Position numbers and translations under genes: made by a program. Positions 31,901 to 41,625 of a stretch of 50,965 nucleotides of DNA are shown one piece after another (the first letter of the stretch is position 1; each line of letters begins with the position of its first letter). The DNA lies in contig FN648755.1 in NCBI GenBank assembly GCA_000310025.1, forward strand, positions 1-50,965. Reading direction: 5' to 3'. The notes under the pieces were generated by a model. It saw only the letters and a program-made list of their open reading frames with translations. It searched no databases and was not told the DNA's origin. The stretch is from Ectocarpus siliculosus (Eukaryota > Sar > Phaeophyceae > Ectocarpales > Ectocarpaceae).

Positions 31901-34900
31901 CCCGGCGACTGTCTGTCCTGCAGGGACATGTGGAGCATGGAATGTTCCCGACAAATGCGAGGCCCCGACTGTTTACCTAGGCGATGATCGCATCTGCGGT
32001 GGAGTGTGCTCTGCAAGTACTTGCTGTGAAGGTAATATTGTGCGTGGTCTTGACCACACTCGTGACCCTCAACTGTGAAGTATACTATACTAGGGTTAAG
32101 GATTGGCCCCCCGCCCCCCAATGGGGCTGGGGGCCAACATCCAGGACGGGTGGTGGTGAGTGTCCGGGAGGAAGGAAAGAAGAAGAAAAAGGGGAGAGGA
32201 CTTGTAGGGGCGGGAAGAAGGGACGGTGTTGGGAGAGGCAAGGAAGTGGTGAAGAATTTCGGCACTCGACGAGCGCGCGGTCCCGTCGGGGGTGAAAGTG
32301 TCATGTCAGTCCGTAGTCTTGTCTATCGGATCGAAAAGCCGAAAAATCGAGGTATACATTATGTACATAATAACGATGGAGAAGGCCGACGAGGAAGGTA
32401 CGAAGAGAGGAAATTTCACCCCACGTTCGAAGTTCGAAGTCGGTGTGAAAACCGCGGCAAGGAAGGAGTGCAAAGGAAAAAAAAAAAAACAGGAGACGTT
32501 TTCGTCGTGGAACGATCCTTCCTTATAACGCAGGTACTCACCAATGCAAAACAGGGAGGAGGTAAAATACCCATCTCGTGAAAGTCAAAGCGCAGGTTAT
32601 AACCGCATAGATATGACTCATGCGCGGAGAAGTTACCACGGAGACTTATCAACAAGAAAAATTTGAAGGCCGGCTGAGAAGGTTTGAAGACACTAACCCT
32701 AACCCTAACCCTAACCCTAACCCTAACCCTAAATACTTTACCGACGATGGCAAGCGCAACGTTAAAACTTCACAAGAAGAAAAGTGCATACTTCTACAAA
32801 AAATGAAAAGGCCGGATGCCGATCTATGCCTCTCTCGGAATGTAGGAATTCCCACAATTTCCAACAGGTATAATCCACAAGTAAGCGGACATCTGAAGTT
32901 ACTGGGTAGAGAGAGATCGGAACGGTTTTTCATGTGAAGCCAACAACAACAACAACAACAACAATGATGAAGGTCGACCCGTCCTGCGTCGTTCGGTGTA
33001 AAATGATAAATAAATGCGAAAGGTGGACTGCGTAAAGATCCAGCGGTCTTTTTCGGCAGTGGCAAAGATAAATATGCAACCACATGTATGTCGCAAAAAA
33101 AAAAAAATGAGCGGGATACTTTATCTAGTAATCGAGCTATGCATACAATTTTTTGCGCTGGTTCACTTTTGCCTCCACAACCCGAGAATCCCACTGCTGT
33201 GTCTCGACCTACAAGACTCCAATCGACAAACCAGCACTGGGAGAAGTGCGTGGAAGATGCTGTGACAGCACGACTGAGTCGACACTCGTACGACTTCCAT
33301 GCACAGTCGGCGTCTGGTCCATACTGCTGTAGAAATACAAAAATCGAGCGATCTTTTTTTTAGTTTTGTATCTTTTTTTTTAGTTTTTTCCATACTAATA
33401 TAGGGTATCCACTATGGATTGACGCGGAATTTTGACCTTTGAGGATTGACGCCAACATAAAGTGACGGTTGAGGGTTTTGACGGGAAAAAATTCGCACCG
33501 CGTGTGCCCGTTGACACGTGAGAGGTGCAAAAAAAAAAAATGGTGGAGGTAGAGTTCAAGGTTGGTTCGGGCTGCCACCCAGGGTCGACATTCCGAAGCG
33601 AAGACTCACACCCCCAGGCTCCCAGGAGACTAGGTGTACCCCTTCGCCTCATCCCGCCGACCTTCCCTCCTTTGCCGCGGCGACTTTTCCCAGGCGTCAA
33701 ACTGCGACTTCCCAGGCGTCAAACTGCCGTTCGTTGCTGATGAGTAAGGCAGCTGCTCGCTGCACTGCTGTGTATATACCGATGTCACTGCGGCAGCAGA
33801 GCACCGAACCCCGTGAGGGGGCGGGCGAAATGCACCTACTGACTGGCAAAGTCCGTGTACCCTCCCTTACTCCTCTCCATGTGCTCCCTTCGAGGGCGAG
33901 ACTCCCCCAATCACTCCCCTGCCTATGCCCCTTTTTGCTGCTGAAAGCCCGTGCGCAATCGCGACGGCGCATCTACCGAACGCGCGCGCCGAACACGCGC
34001 GTCTGGCCACTTGGCCGCCGTGAGAACTGCCGAGACGCGTGGGTGCAGGACCGCTTGGAGCAATCAGTATAGGCATGGCCAATGTGTTCGCTGCTGACCG
34101 CGCACAGCAGACCGCAGCAGAGCAAGCGTGTGTGAGCCACAGCAGTCTGGCGATGTTTGAAGCGTCAATCTTTTCGCGTCGGTTTAAGTTTGGGTGAAAT
34201 TTAATTTTGACGCTTCCTCACAAAAATTTCGCCGTCAGAGTTTGCCCCCAAAAAAGCGGCGCAACCTCTTCACGTCAAAACTTCCTGAAATGTCAATATT
34301 TCACGTCATTTCAACAACACGTGGATTCCCTCTAATAACAAGAAATGTATCACGTCACGACGACCATCCTGTGAGTATATATATAACATGATAAATCACG
34401 AACAACATACCGCGAAGGCACGAGATTTCTCCACATGTCCACAATGAAGTTCCCACAGGGTCTCGGGGAGCCATGCATCGCTGTTGGCCACGCAGACGGA
34501 GATATGTGATAAACCGTTTTCGTTGTACATTCTACTAAGTTCAGAATCGACATATCGGCAAAAAGCAAAAATAATTCAGCAATGTCAATATTGAGTATCG
34601 CCGATACATCGGTATCGCGTTTGGCAATTCGATTCGCGGTGCCCATCGCTGACCGGTAGACATATGCGATTTTTTAATCGAGTGGGTGTCTACTACGTAC
34701 CTGGCAACAAGATTTTCGCTACGAGCTCAGCAGGTAGTACACTGTGTCTGACCACGATGTGGCGATACACATTAAGAACATCTTCACGCTTTTTTCCAAG
34801 TTGACATATGCCCTGATTCAGTCAGCCACGCGTTCATGCCTTACGTACCCCCGCAGAGCTACCCTTTCGAAGCTACCCTCGGTGCAATCCTCGGTGCCTA

Positions 34901-36730
34901 CCCCTGGGAAGATTGATGGTGCCTTACGTTTTTGTCACACTGCACCTACGAATGTCTTGGGCCCAAGGCATGTAATCAGTTTCGGTGTTGAAAATGGTCC
35001 GGATCGCCATATTCGGAATTGATGTTGTTCTTCTTGTTGTTGTCTACAAGTTTCAAAACTTTCCGACCTCCGCTCAGTATCAAGTATCTTGTAGTTCCGT
35101 ACTGGTCCAACTGACACGGACGCCTTCCGTGGTCACAAGCCAACTACCCCACAATAATGAGGCACATATTTTCTAGAATAAAACCAGACATGTATACATG
35201 GACCCCAGAAACGTCCTCCAAGACTTGTTTTCTTACCTAAGGAACAGAAACACTAACCAGGATACGATCAACCCCGGTAAAAATGGGGTGAAAGAACGAA
35301 AGAAAATATATGAATGGAACGGAAACAAGAAGTGCAATCAATAGACAGGTGCTCGCCACGCCACTGGAATGTTGTTTGGTGGGCACGATCAGCGTTCTGC
35401 ACGAAATATCAACCCCGTCGTAGCATTTCAACCCTTTTGACATGGCTGCCGCCTGCTAGAAAGCGGAGTCGTCTCATATTGCTGTTTTCCCACCTTGTTG
35501 AGGCTTGAGACTGTTACGTTTAAAGAAGGAATCACGAAGAATGCCCGCAACAGACTCTATATTCCGAAGGTTTTGTTGTGACTTCCATTGCCAAGTTGCT
35601 GTAGGATTAGCGCGCGTCCAATCTGGGAAGAACTGGTGCGCGTTTGGGAAGATTCGTTGTGCTGCATGTTCTTTCGTTGATTATGTGCATCACGTCTAGG
35701 TCCAAAATGTTGTGTATTTTCCTCTCCCAACTTGACCTACGGCTCCGCGAATCGTTGTTCTCCTTCGGTTTCAAATGTGCCCTCGATCTACGTAGATGAC
35801 GACGATAGCACCGACGACATGTGGGGCGACCCCCACATGAGAGGGCTCCGTGGCCAGACAATCAACTGGTCTGGGGTCGACGGCGGCTGGTACTCCCTTA
35901 TCAAGGACGACGATGCCGGTATCAACATCAACGTTCGCGTCACCGCTCCTCTGCCGGACGAGTTCCCCGACCGCCAGCTGATGACCGGCCTTGCTGTTCT
36001 ATCGGAGGGGCACTCTCTCGTCATCGAGGTCAGAAACCCTTACACCATCGAGACGGACGGCTGTCCTGAGGGCGTCTCGCCCTGCCTTGCGGACGGCGGA
36101 CTGCGCACCTATGTCGACGGCCAGGAAGTAGACGAGCTCCTCGTATTTTCCAGGAGCGTGCCGGTGGCAGACGGTGCTATCTCCGTGTCGGCGTCCAACC
36201 TTCCGGTGGAGTGCCGGCAGTTCGGCGGTGACAAGATATGGGCCCGCATGCACCAGGAAATGCTTGACGGCAGGCGCGAGCTCCTCGGAGGTGAAAGCCT
36301 CGAAGACTGGATCCTGAGGTACGACCACAGCATGGCGGCGCCCGAATGGTGCAACATGTACATCGCCGAGAACAACCTCGCCGACCTGCAGTCCACCCAC
36401 GCCATCTTTAAAATCGAGACGTCTACCGTCACGGTGCGCCTCAACGCTGGCGTTAACTACCAGGGCGACGGCGACGTAGACGGGGATGGACGCGTCCTTC
36501 CTGACCTGGAGTTCTGGCAGATGGACGTCGGGATGCACGGGCTGGACGTCGACAACCCGGCGTTGTCCGGCCTCCTCGGTGAGACGGCCCGCCCGGTGTA
36601 CGACGAGAACGGACAAGCGATAATGAAAGGGTTCCAAGCTTTTCGTGGCAGCGTTGAGGACTACCGCGTATCCACCGCTCTGGGTGTCCACTTCCCCCTC
36701 CTCGAAGATATGGATGAGGGTCATGAGTAG
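29000..36730 (+). CDS. Secreted multidomain protein: HYR-like, Cys-rich and von Willebrand D-like domains
   Basis: Model: join 29000-29069, 29832-30083, 31924-32031, 35796-36730. Donors are GGAC|GTGAGT, CTAG|GTTGG and GAAG|GTAATA, acceptors TTTTGCGCAG, TCCTGCAG and CTACGTAG. All three introns are phase 1, and the total of 1365 bases gives 454 residues plus stop with no defect. Exon 1 is a signal peptide (MGLTHAALSRITIFLSFFSH). Exon 2 (84 codons) is a hyalin/Ig-like module with a Cys near each end (LTLTCVSDQWVAVPYG to GLGATASCSV). Exon 3 (36 codons) is Cys-rich (RICGGVCSASTCCE). Exon 4 carries WGDPHMRGLRGQTINWSG and GVSPCLADGG and ends in LGVHFPLLEDMDEGHE; this GDPHM fold occurs in many algal extracellular proteins. 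I infer a cell-wall or adhesion role. More exons could lie in the introns. Intron 3 hosts transposons. Confidence 0.72.
29206..29222 (+). repeat. Short interstitial telomere-type repeat
   Basis: AACCCTAACCCTAAG, just over two CCCTAA units, inside intron 1 of the secreted-protein gene. Confidence 0.6.
31332..31526 (+). other. Exon-like open frame of unknown origin
   Basis: The frame MESIISSVVLKVGQLFAIGD ... DILCSPDFLAPFMDGGYHGM ... YIYVEFNW looks like real protein. It can be bounded by an acceptor (CATTTCCAG) and a donor (AATTG|GTGAGT) in phase 2 on both sides. That does not fit the phase-1 gene around it, so it is either a relic of another gene or chance. It lies in intron 2 of the secreted-protein gene. 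Confidence 0.28.
32693..32732 (+). repeat. Interstitial telomere-type repeat, (CTAACC)6.7
   Basis: Almost seven uninterrupted units. The left arm has AAAAACACTTGATTAATTAA at the matching place, so the units were added or substituted here. Confidence 0.93.
32941..32964 (+). repeat. (CAA)n microsatellite
   Basis: About seven CAA triplets. The left arm has only GTGTTGTTGCTG at the matching site, so it is variable. Confidence 0.85.
33401..34331. mobile_element. 931-base DNA transposon with 6-base target duplication
   Basis: Ends: TAGGGTATCCAC on the left and GTGGATTCCCT on the right, i.e. inverted repeats AGGG(T/A)ATCCAC. Both sides are flanked by CTAATA (33395-33400 and 34332-34337). The left arm of the inverted pair keeps the unoccupied site as CTATTA followed by ACAAGAAATG. 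Subterminal TTGACG words abound at both ends. No transposase was found, so it is non-autonomous. An internal tandem CCAGGCGTCAAACTGC pair lies near 33690-33726. The superfamily is not decided. Confidence 0.82.
34376..35795. other. Remainder of intron 3, no other gene seen
   Basis: Open frames (34744-35022, 35505-35699 and others) lack motifs. TATCG words occur near 34598-34615. Confidence 0.35.
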
Positions 36731-37134
36731 AGTCCGAGAAAGAAAAAAACCGTTACCCTCACCAGTAGGAACTTCTATTTGGAAGTATTTTAGCGTACGA
36801 GGTAGGCCGAACAGCAAATTCGCACATCTGAAGACATCCCAAACATTCGGCGAGGTCGTGCTCCCGGTTGAGTATGTGGTAGGATTTCCTGGCTACTGTA
36901 GAAGAGGTGCTGTGAGCCTGAGGAATTTTCCAGCGTACCCGCGTTACGTATCTTCCCATTTCTACCTCGTCGGGTATTCTGCGTTCATGTTTGTGTAAGA
37001 TAGAGCGAAGAAATAGTAGAAGACATTGCGCTTCCTTCCCGAGAGGGGTCGACCGCGTCTTTTTATATGTTGATGTGCTACTTTCAATGTTGGTATTCTT
37101 TTTGGCATAGGGATAATCTGGATATTGTCCACAC
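36731..37134. other. 3' flank of the secreted-protein gene, no gene seen
   Basis: No canonical polyadenylation signal can be picked with confidence. A frame at 36645-36998 overlaps the end of the upstream gene and lacks motifs. Confidence 0.3.
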
Positions 37135-37527
37135 ATGTTTTCCTGCGGTGGAATGGATTTGGCCATGTTCGGGGTGTTTTGGAATACCGTCGTCACCGGC
37201 CACCCCGTGGGCCTTGGCTCTGTCTCTAGCCCGGTTGTGATGTGTCCTGGGGGCGTTGTCTCTTTACTGTCTAAGACGGAGAAGAGGGTCTTGCTTTGGT
37301 CGTGTGATGTCGCGGTGGGGTATGGGCTAGAGGAAGCTTTTCTCTTTCGCTATTTGTGGAGTTTCATCTTTCTACTTGAGCGTATCGGGGGTACTGTTTT
37401 TATCGCGGAGAACATGGAGGCGCTGCGCTTGTTCAATAATAACCCGGCCGCTACCCCCTACTCCAAGCACATAGATTTCAGCCAACGGGCAGCACGGAAG
37501 CAGTTCAGGATAGAGCATGTGGCGTAG
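37135..37527 (+). pseudogene. Ty1/copia RNase H fragment, degenerate
   Basis: It matches the copia RNase H at window positions 425-765 in order: VSLLSKTEKRVLLWSCDVAV for the STEAEYVA segment, LEEAFLFRYLWSFIF, and NNNPAATPYSKHIDF. The S-T-E-A-E metal-site acid region is replaced by R-V-L-L-W, and the closing HADFLTK is missing. The frame is open but the enzyme would be dead. It is a second, older copia copy in the window. Confidence 0.85.
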
Positions 37528-37855
37528 GCTTGGGGGGGTTGCCAGCGTGTGACACTATCTCGAGATGAAGGAATAATGAGGCACAGGATTGTAGCTGCCT
37601 GGGATCACTGGTTGGTCTCTACTATCGTGACGGCGTGTTGTGCATGTGTTCTGGGAACAAGTGCTTGTGTTCTCAAATTCCTAAAGGCGTTGTGTTGAGA
37701 TGGACAGCCGGGGGCTGCTCGCATATGTATGTTTTTTGTTGTACGGTTCCGAGTCCCTCCTGCGACTCGTCTTTTCCCCCCTTTTTCCCTGGTTCTATAC
37801 ATCGATTGTTTTATGTATGCATATTGCTTATTGCATGTTGTATGTTTTTCCACCT
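37528..37855. other. Short unassigned stretch
   Basis: No gene seen; a G-run lies at 37531-37538. Confidence 0.3.
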
Positions 37856-37928
37856 CGCCCCGGTGGTCTAGTGGTATCCTCGAAAACTGCCAGTCGCAAA
37901 GGTCGTGAGTACGATTCCATATGGGGTG
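37856..37928 (+). tRNA. tRNA-Gly(GCC)-like sequence, probably a pseudogene or SINE head
   Basis: It is 73 bases long. The acceptor strands CGCCCCG and TGGGGTG pair with two wobble pairs. TGGTCTAGTGGTA is a good A box and GTACGATTCC a fair B box. GCC sits in the anticodon position of CTGCCAG, as in glycine tRNAs. The anticodon and T stems pair poorly, so a working tRNA is unlikely. A tRNA-derived SINE is the alternative. Confidence 0.4.
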
Positions 37929-38167
37929 AAACATTATGTACTAAATTTGCGGGTGAAAGCGAGACATAACTGAAACGCTCTTATCTTCTTCTCGTGAGTA
38001 CCAACGTTCGATGTTAGCCGTTTGTATAGGGACGGCTGGACCCTTCTGGCAAAACAAAAAACTGCTGCACGCACTGGTAGCGGCCCACATTCAAAGACAC
38101 ACACACACCAATTTTGGTTTGGTTCACCCTCTTTCTCAGGCCAGCGCCCGTTTCGGTCCATTGCGTG

Positions 38168-39757
38168 CTTAGGGTTAGGGCCCCCATTTTGTCACGTGTC
38201 ACAGGAAACAGGGTTGGAGATTCAAAACAGGATCTTAGATTGAAACTCTGTTTTCACGGTGTATGTCTTGGCTTAGGGCCCCCTTTTTGTTACATGTCAC
38301 AGAAATCAGGGTTTGGGGTTTCAAATCAGGATCTTAGATTGGAAAACTGTTTTCACGGTGTATGTCTTGGTTAGGGCCCCCATTTTGTCACGTGCCACAG
38401 GAAACGGGGTTGTATTGACAATTTTTCTCCACAATAAAGAATTTACTTGGGACGGTTTTTCAAACACTCACACAGACGTACCCTCCGAGCACGACAAAAA
38501 AGACGGAACCACTTTTCATGCAGAGGGGCTCGAGAAATAAGCGGTTGAGCACCGCTGCCTCACGCCCATTGCTTCCCCCACACTTGGAACATTTCGCGGC
38601 CTCCGTTTAAGCTTGTATTGACAAATTTTCTCCACAATAAAGAATTTACTTGGGACGGTTTTTTAAATACTCACCCAGACGTGCTGTGCGAGCACGACAA
38701 AAAAGACGGAACCACTTTTCATGCAGAGAGACTCCAGAAATAAGCGATTGAGCACCGCTGCCTGACGCCCATTGCTTCCCCCACACTTAGAACATTTCGA
38801 AGCCTCCGTTAAGGTTGTATTGACAAATTTTCTCCACTATAGAGAATTTGCTTGGGGTTAGGGCCCCCATTTGGTCACGTGTCACAGAAAACAGGGTTGG
38901 AGATTGAAAACAAGGTTGGGGACTGAATCCTTGTTTTCACGGTGTATGCCTTGGGTTAGGGCCCCCATTTTGTCATGTGTCACAGAAAACAGGGTTGGAG
39001 GTTGAAAACAGGGTTGGGGGTTAGGGTTAGGGCCCCCATTTTGTCACGTGTCACAGAAAACAGGGTTGGAGATTGAAAACAGGGTTGAAGATTAAAGGCC
39101 TGTTTTCACGGTGTTAGGGCCCCCATTTTGTCATGTGTCACAGAAAACAGGGTTGGAGATTGAAAACAGGGTTGGGGATTGAATCCCTGTTTTCACGGTG
39201 TATGTCTTGGTTAGGGCCCCCATTTTGTCACGTGTCACAGAACACAAGGTTGGAGATTGAAAACAAGGTTGGGGATTGAATCCTTGTTTTCACGGTGTAT
39301 GCCTTGGGTTAGGGCCCCCATTTTGTCATGTGTCACAGAAAACAGGGTTGAAGGTTGAAAACAGGGTTGGGGGTTAGGGTTAGAATTAGGGTTAGGGTTA
39401 GGGCCCCATTTTGTCACGTGTCACAGAAAACAGGGTTGGAGATAGAAAACAGGGTTGGAGATTGAATCCCTGTTTTCACCGTGTATGGCTTGGGTTAGGG
39501 CCCCCATTTTGTCACGTGTCACAGAAAACAGGGTTGGAGATAGAAAACAGGGTTGGAGATAGAAAACAGGGTTGGAGATTGAATCGATGTTTTCACTGTG
39601 TATGGCTTGGGTTAGGGCCCCCATTTTGTCACGTGTCACAGAAAACAGGGTTAGGATTAGGGTTAGGGTTAGGGTTAGGGTTAGGGCCCCCTTTTTGCCA
39701 CGTGTCACAGAAATCAGGGTTGGGGTTTCAAATCAGGATCTCAGATTGTCTGTCGAA
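38168..39757 (+). repeat. Satellite array built on TTAGGG-headed units
   Basis: About 13 units start (GG)TTAGGGCCCCCATTTTGT, then CACGTGTCACAG, and one to three AAAACAGGGTTGGAGATTGA-type blocks; most close with CTGTTTTCACGGTGTATG(T/C)CTTGG. Unit length is about 70-150 bases. AAAACAGGG and CCCTGTTTT can pair into a hairpin in each unit. Runs of pure TTAGGG occur near 39374-39403 and 39650-39687. The texture is that of subtelomeric DNA. The block 38410-38853 interrupts it. Confidence 0.88.
38410..38853 (+). repeat. 203-base tandem repeat inside the satellite
   Basis: Two full copies (38410-38612, 38613-38814) and a third stub (38815-38853) begin TTGTATTGACAA and share TTCTCCACAATAAAGAATTT, GAGCACGACAAAAAAGACGG and TTGAGCACCGCTGCCT. 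The stub passes directly into the TTAGGG units again. Confidence 0.93.
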
Positions 39758-41419
39758 AAAACGCGTTTCGCAACACCAAACGCCCGCCAGACGTCGGGAG
39801 AGCATCCAAAATCGCCAAGGCCTGCGCTGTCGATACCATCGTTCGTGGGTTAGGCATGGCTTACTTGTTCGGAGCCGAGAAGAACGAGCGTTTGCGGGTC
39901 GCCTCGCTCTCTTTGTCGCGCGGAGAGAATTGTTGCAAAAAAAAAATGAGCGCGTTGCAAAAAAAAAAAACGAGCGCGAGCCCTTGTTCACGTTTGGAGT
40001 TGTCCAGAGAACCTCACCCACTCATCCTTTCTGCTCGATGTCCAGTACATCTCGACAAAAACGTACCATTGGCGGCGTCGACTACCCTGGTTGGATTGGG
40101 CTGGAGCGCTAAACAGGTACGGCAATGCCAACAAAGAGGCTTCAAGAGATGCGTTCCTCGACTGCTGTGTTTCACGCACACATCCCGCGTGCGCGGATTG
40201 TTCGTTGATACGCCCTGTTCCCACCGCCATCTTCCCACCATCTCGCACAACATCATGTTTACACAGCACCTGCCCCGCATGTCTACCCCCCACATGCATG
40301 ATTAGCTGTGACGGACATGCCACCCTCGCAGGTGCACGGGCGCGGGTAGGTGTGTCTTGCGCGGGGCCCATGAAGTTTCTCATTTGGTGAACACACGACG
40401 AACGAACTACAGCACGCGGGTGTTTTTTTTTTTGTCACACACACACACATCACGGACGGTTTGAAAGTCTGTACCGATGAACCAAACACGATGTACTGCG
40501 GTGCTTTATGACCTTGTACTCGGGTAAGTAACGTTCGTGTGTTTCGTGTGTTGATGGGTCGTTAGTTAGGTTTCTTCCACCAGTCCATCGGTATGCAAGC
40601 GTGCAGTAGGTCAACACCGCAAATGTCCTATCGGAAGTACAAAGCTGTGTCCAACGAACCCCAACAGCTCAATCAACCCCAACAGCTCAACCCCCGTGAA
40701 GTAGAAGCTGTCACCTCCATTGCTTTGAAAACTGTCCGCGCTTTGGTCGCTCGCTGACGGTGGCGTGTGCTTCCGCTGCTGCTCAACTCTAGCTGGATGG
40801 GTCGTGGATGAGGTGGCTTGATCGTGATTTGGTTGGGGCCGCTTGAGTTGGCGTTAGATATGTTCGTACATTTCCGTGGAGCCGCGCCCAATGTACAGCA
40901 GTTTACGAGCGAGATTCGCCAACATCGTTTTCTCATCCGTTGTTATCGGTGATGGTATCGTTCTCTTCAAGGCCGAGAGCACTGCTGTTTCGTTGTTAGT
41001 CTTCGCAGTCACTGTTGCGTATCTGGGCTGCTTGTCAGACTTGGTGCTGCAGTGGTGCCACCCACTCCACTCGTGGGTGTGAGTGGATTGAAAACTTTCT
41101 GACGCTCGCACACTTGCAGCGCAATGCATAGACTCAACCGCACGTCTCTCAAAAGAATGACCGCTCTCAGCCGATCACATGCAGATTGTTCTACGGCCTT
41201 GTTTGTCGCGGCTGTCATAAGCTTTGTTTGTCGCCGCTGTTAGAAAACTGGACGAAACTGGGCGAGGGTGTCCAACCCTTGCGTGTGTCCTCTGCGTCTC
41301 TGCTCACTGCTGTTCGCTGCATCGGCATGCACAACCTCATGAGACATTCTGACTTCGGCAATTTATTTTCAATTTTTTCCGCTCGTATTGACGCACCATC
41401 GCAGCATGACACCATCACC
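39758..41419. other. Stretch without a supportable gene
   Basis: A short motif TTGCAAAAAAAAAA(T/C)GAGCGCG is doubled at 39932-39978. The minus frame 40854-41129 (for example SALKRTIPSPITTDEKTMLA) has natural composition, but no motif or splice partner was found. Confidence 0.35.
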
Positions 41420-41625
41420 GCAGCAAACATAATATGTGTCAGAGTGAGAAGCTTGACGCTGTTTCAATACCGGGGCATACACGGTGGCTTCGTGACCCGA
41501 CGTCATCGATATTGCCTGGTAAAGTGGTTGTGTTCCCGTGTCATGCCTCGAAGTTGTGTCGAATGGCTGGCTCTAGGGTGGCAGGTATTGGGGAGTTTCG
41601 GAACCGTGTTCGACCAAAATAGATT
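41420..41625 (+). pseudogene. Decayed exon Y0 of a repeated two-exon module
   Basis: After ACACCATCACCGCAG the frame ICVRVRSL / CQSEKLDAVSIPGHTRWL is homologous to exon Y1 (42950-43083) and Y2 (43430-43590). The shared leader GCATGACACCATCACNGCAG is identical but for one base. Function unknown. Its end overlaps the left terminal repeat of the element at 41593. Confidence 0.45.

Larger units (their letters stand above)
32090..34375 (+). mobile_element. Non-coding repeat element, right arm, with two insertions
   Basis: It starts CTAGGGTTAAGGATTGG and runs inverted to 16717-18479, as described there. Relative to the left arm it holds a block of CCCTAA repeats (32693-32732) and a 931-base transposon (33401-34331). 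It begins only 59 bases after exon 3 of the secreted-protein gene and fills much of intron 3. Confidence 0.78.

Noticed and set aside
31556-31954. 132-codon minus frame containing DITLTFHVGFVCAYREQDGC
   Set aside because: It looks partly protein-like but overlaps exon 3 of the secreted gene on the other strand, and no splice pair or family could be found.
35999-36817. 272-codon minus-strand frame
   Set aside because: Antisense shadow of the vWD-like exon, whose plus frame carries the GDPHM motif and fits the splice model.
38168-39757. Regularly repeated units as a possible CRISPR array
   Set aside because: Units are long, unequal and contain telomere repeats, there are no unique spacers of constant size, and the DNA is eukaryotic.
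39411-40112. 233-codon plus-strand open frame
   Set aside because: Its first 100 codons are the TTAGGG satellite (GLGLGLGLG, FCHVSQKTG repeats) and the rest has no motif, so it is a repeat artefact.
40854-41129. 91-codon minus frame with natural composition
   Set aside because: No motif, no splice partner and no repeat copy; kept only as a remark in the gap entry.
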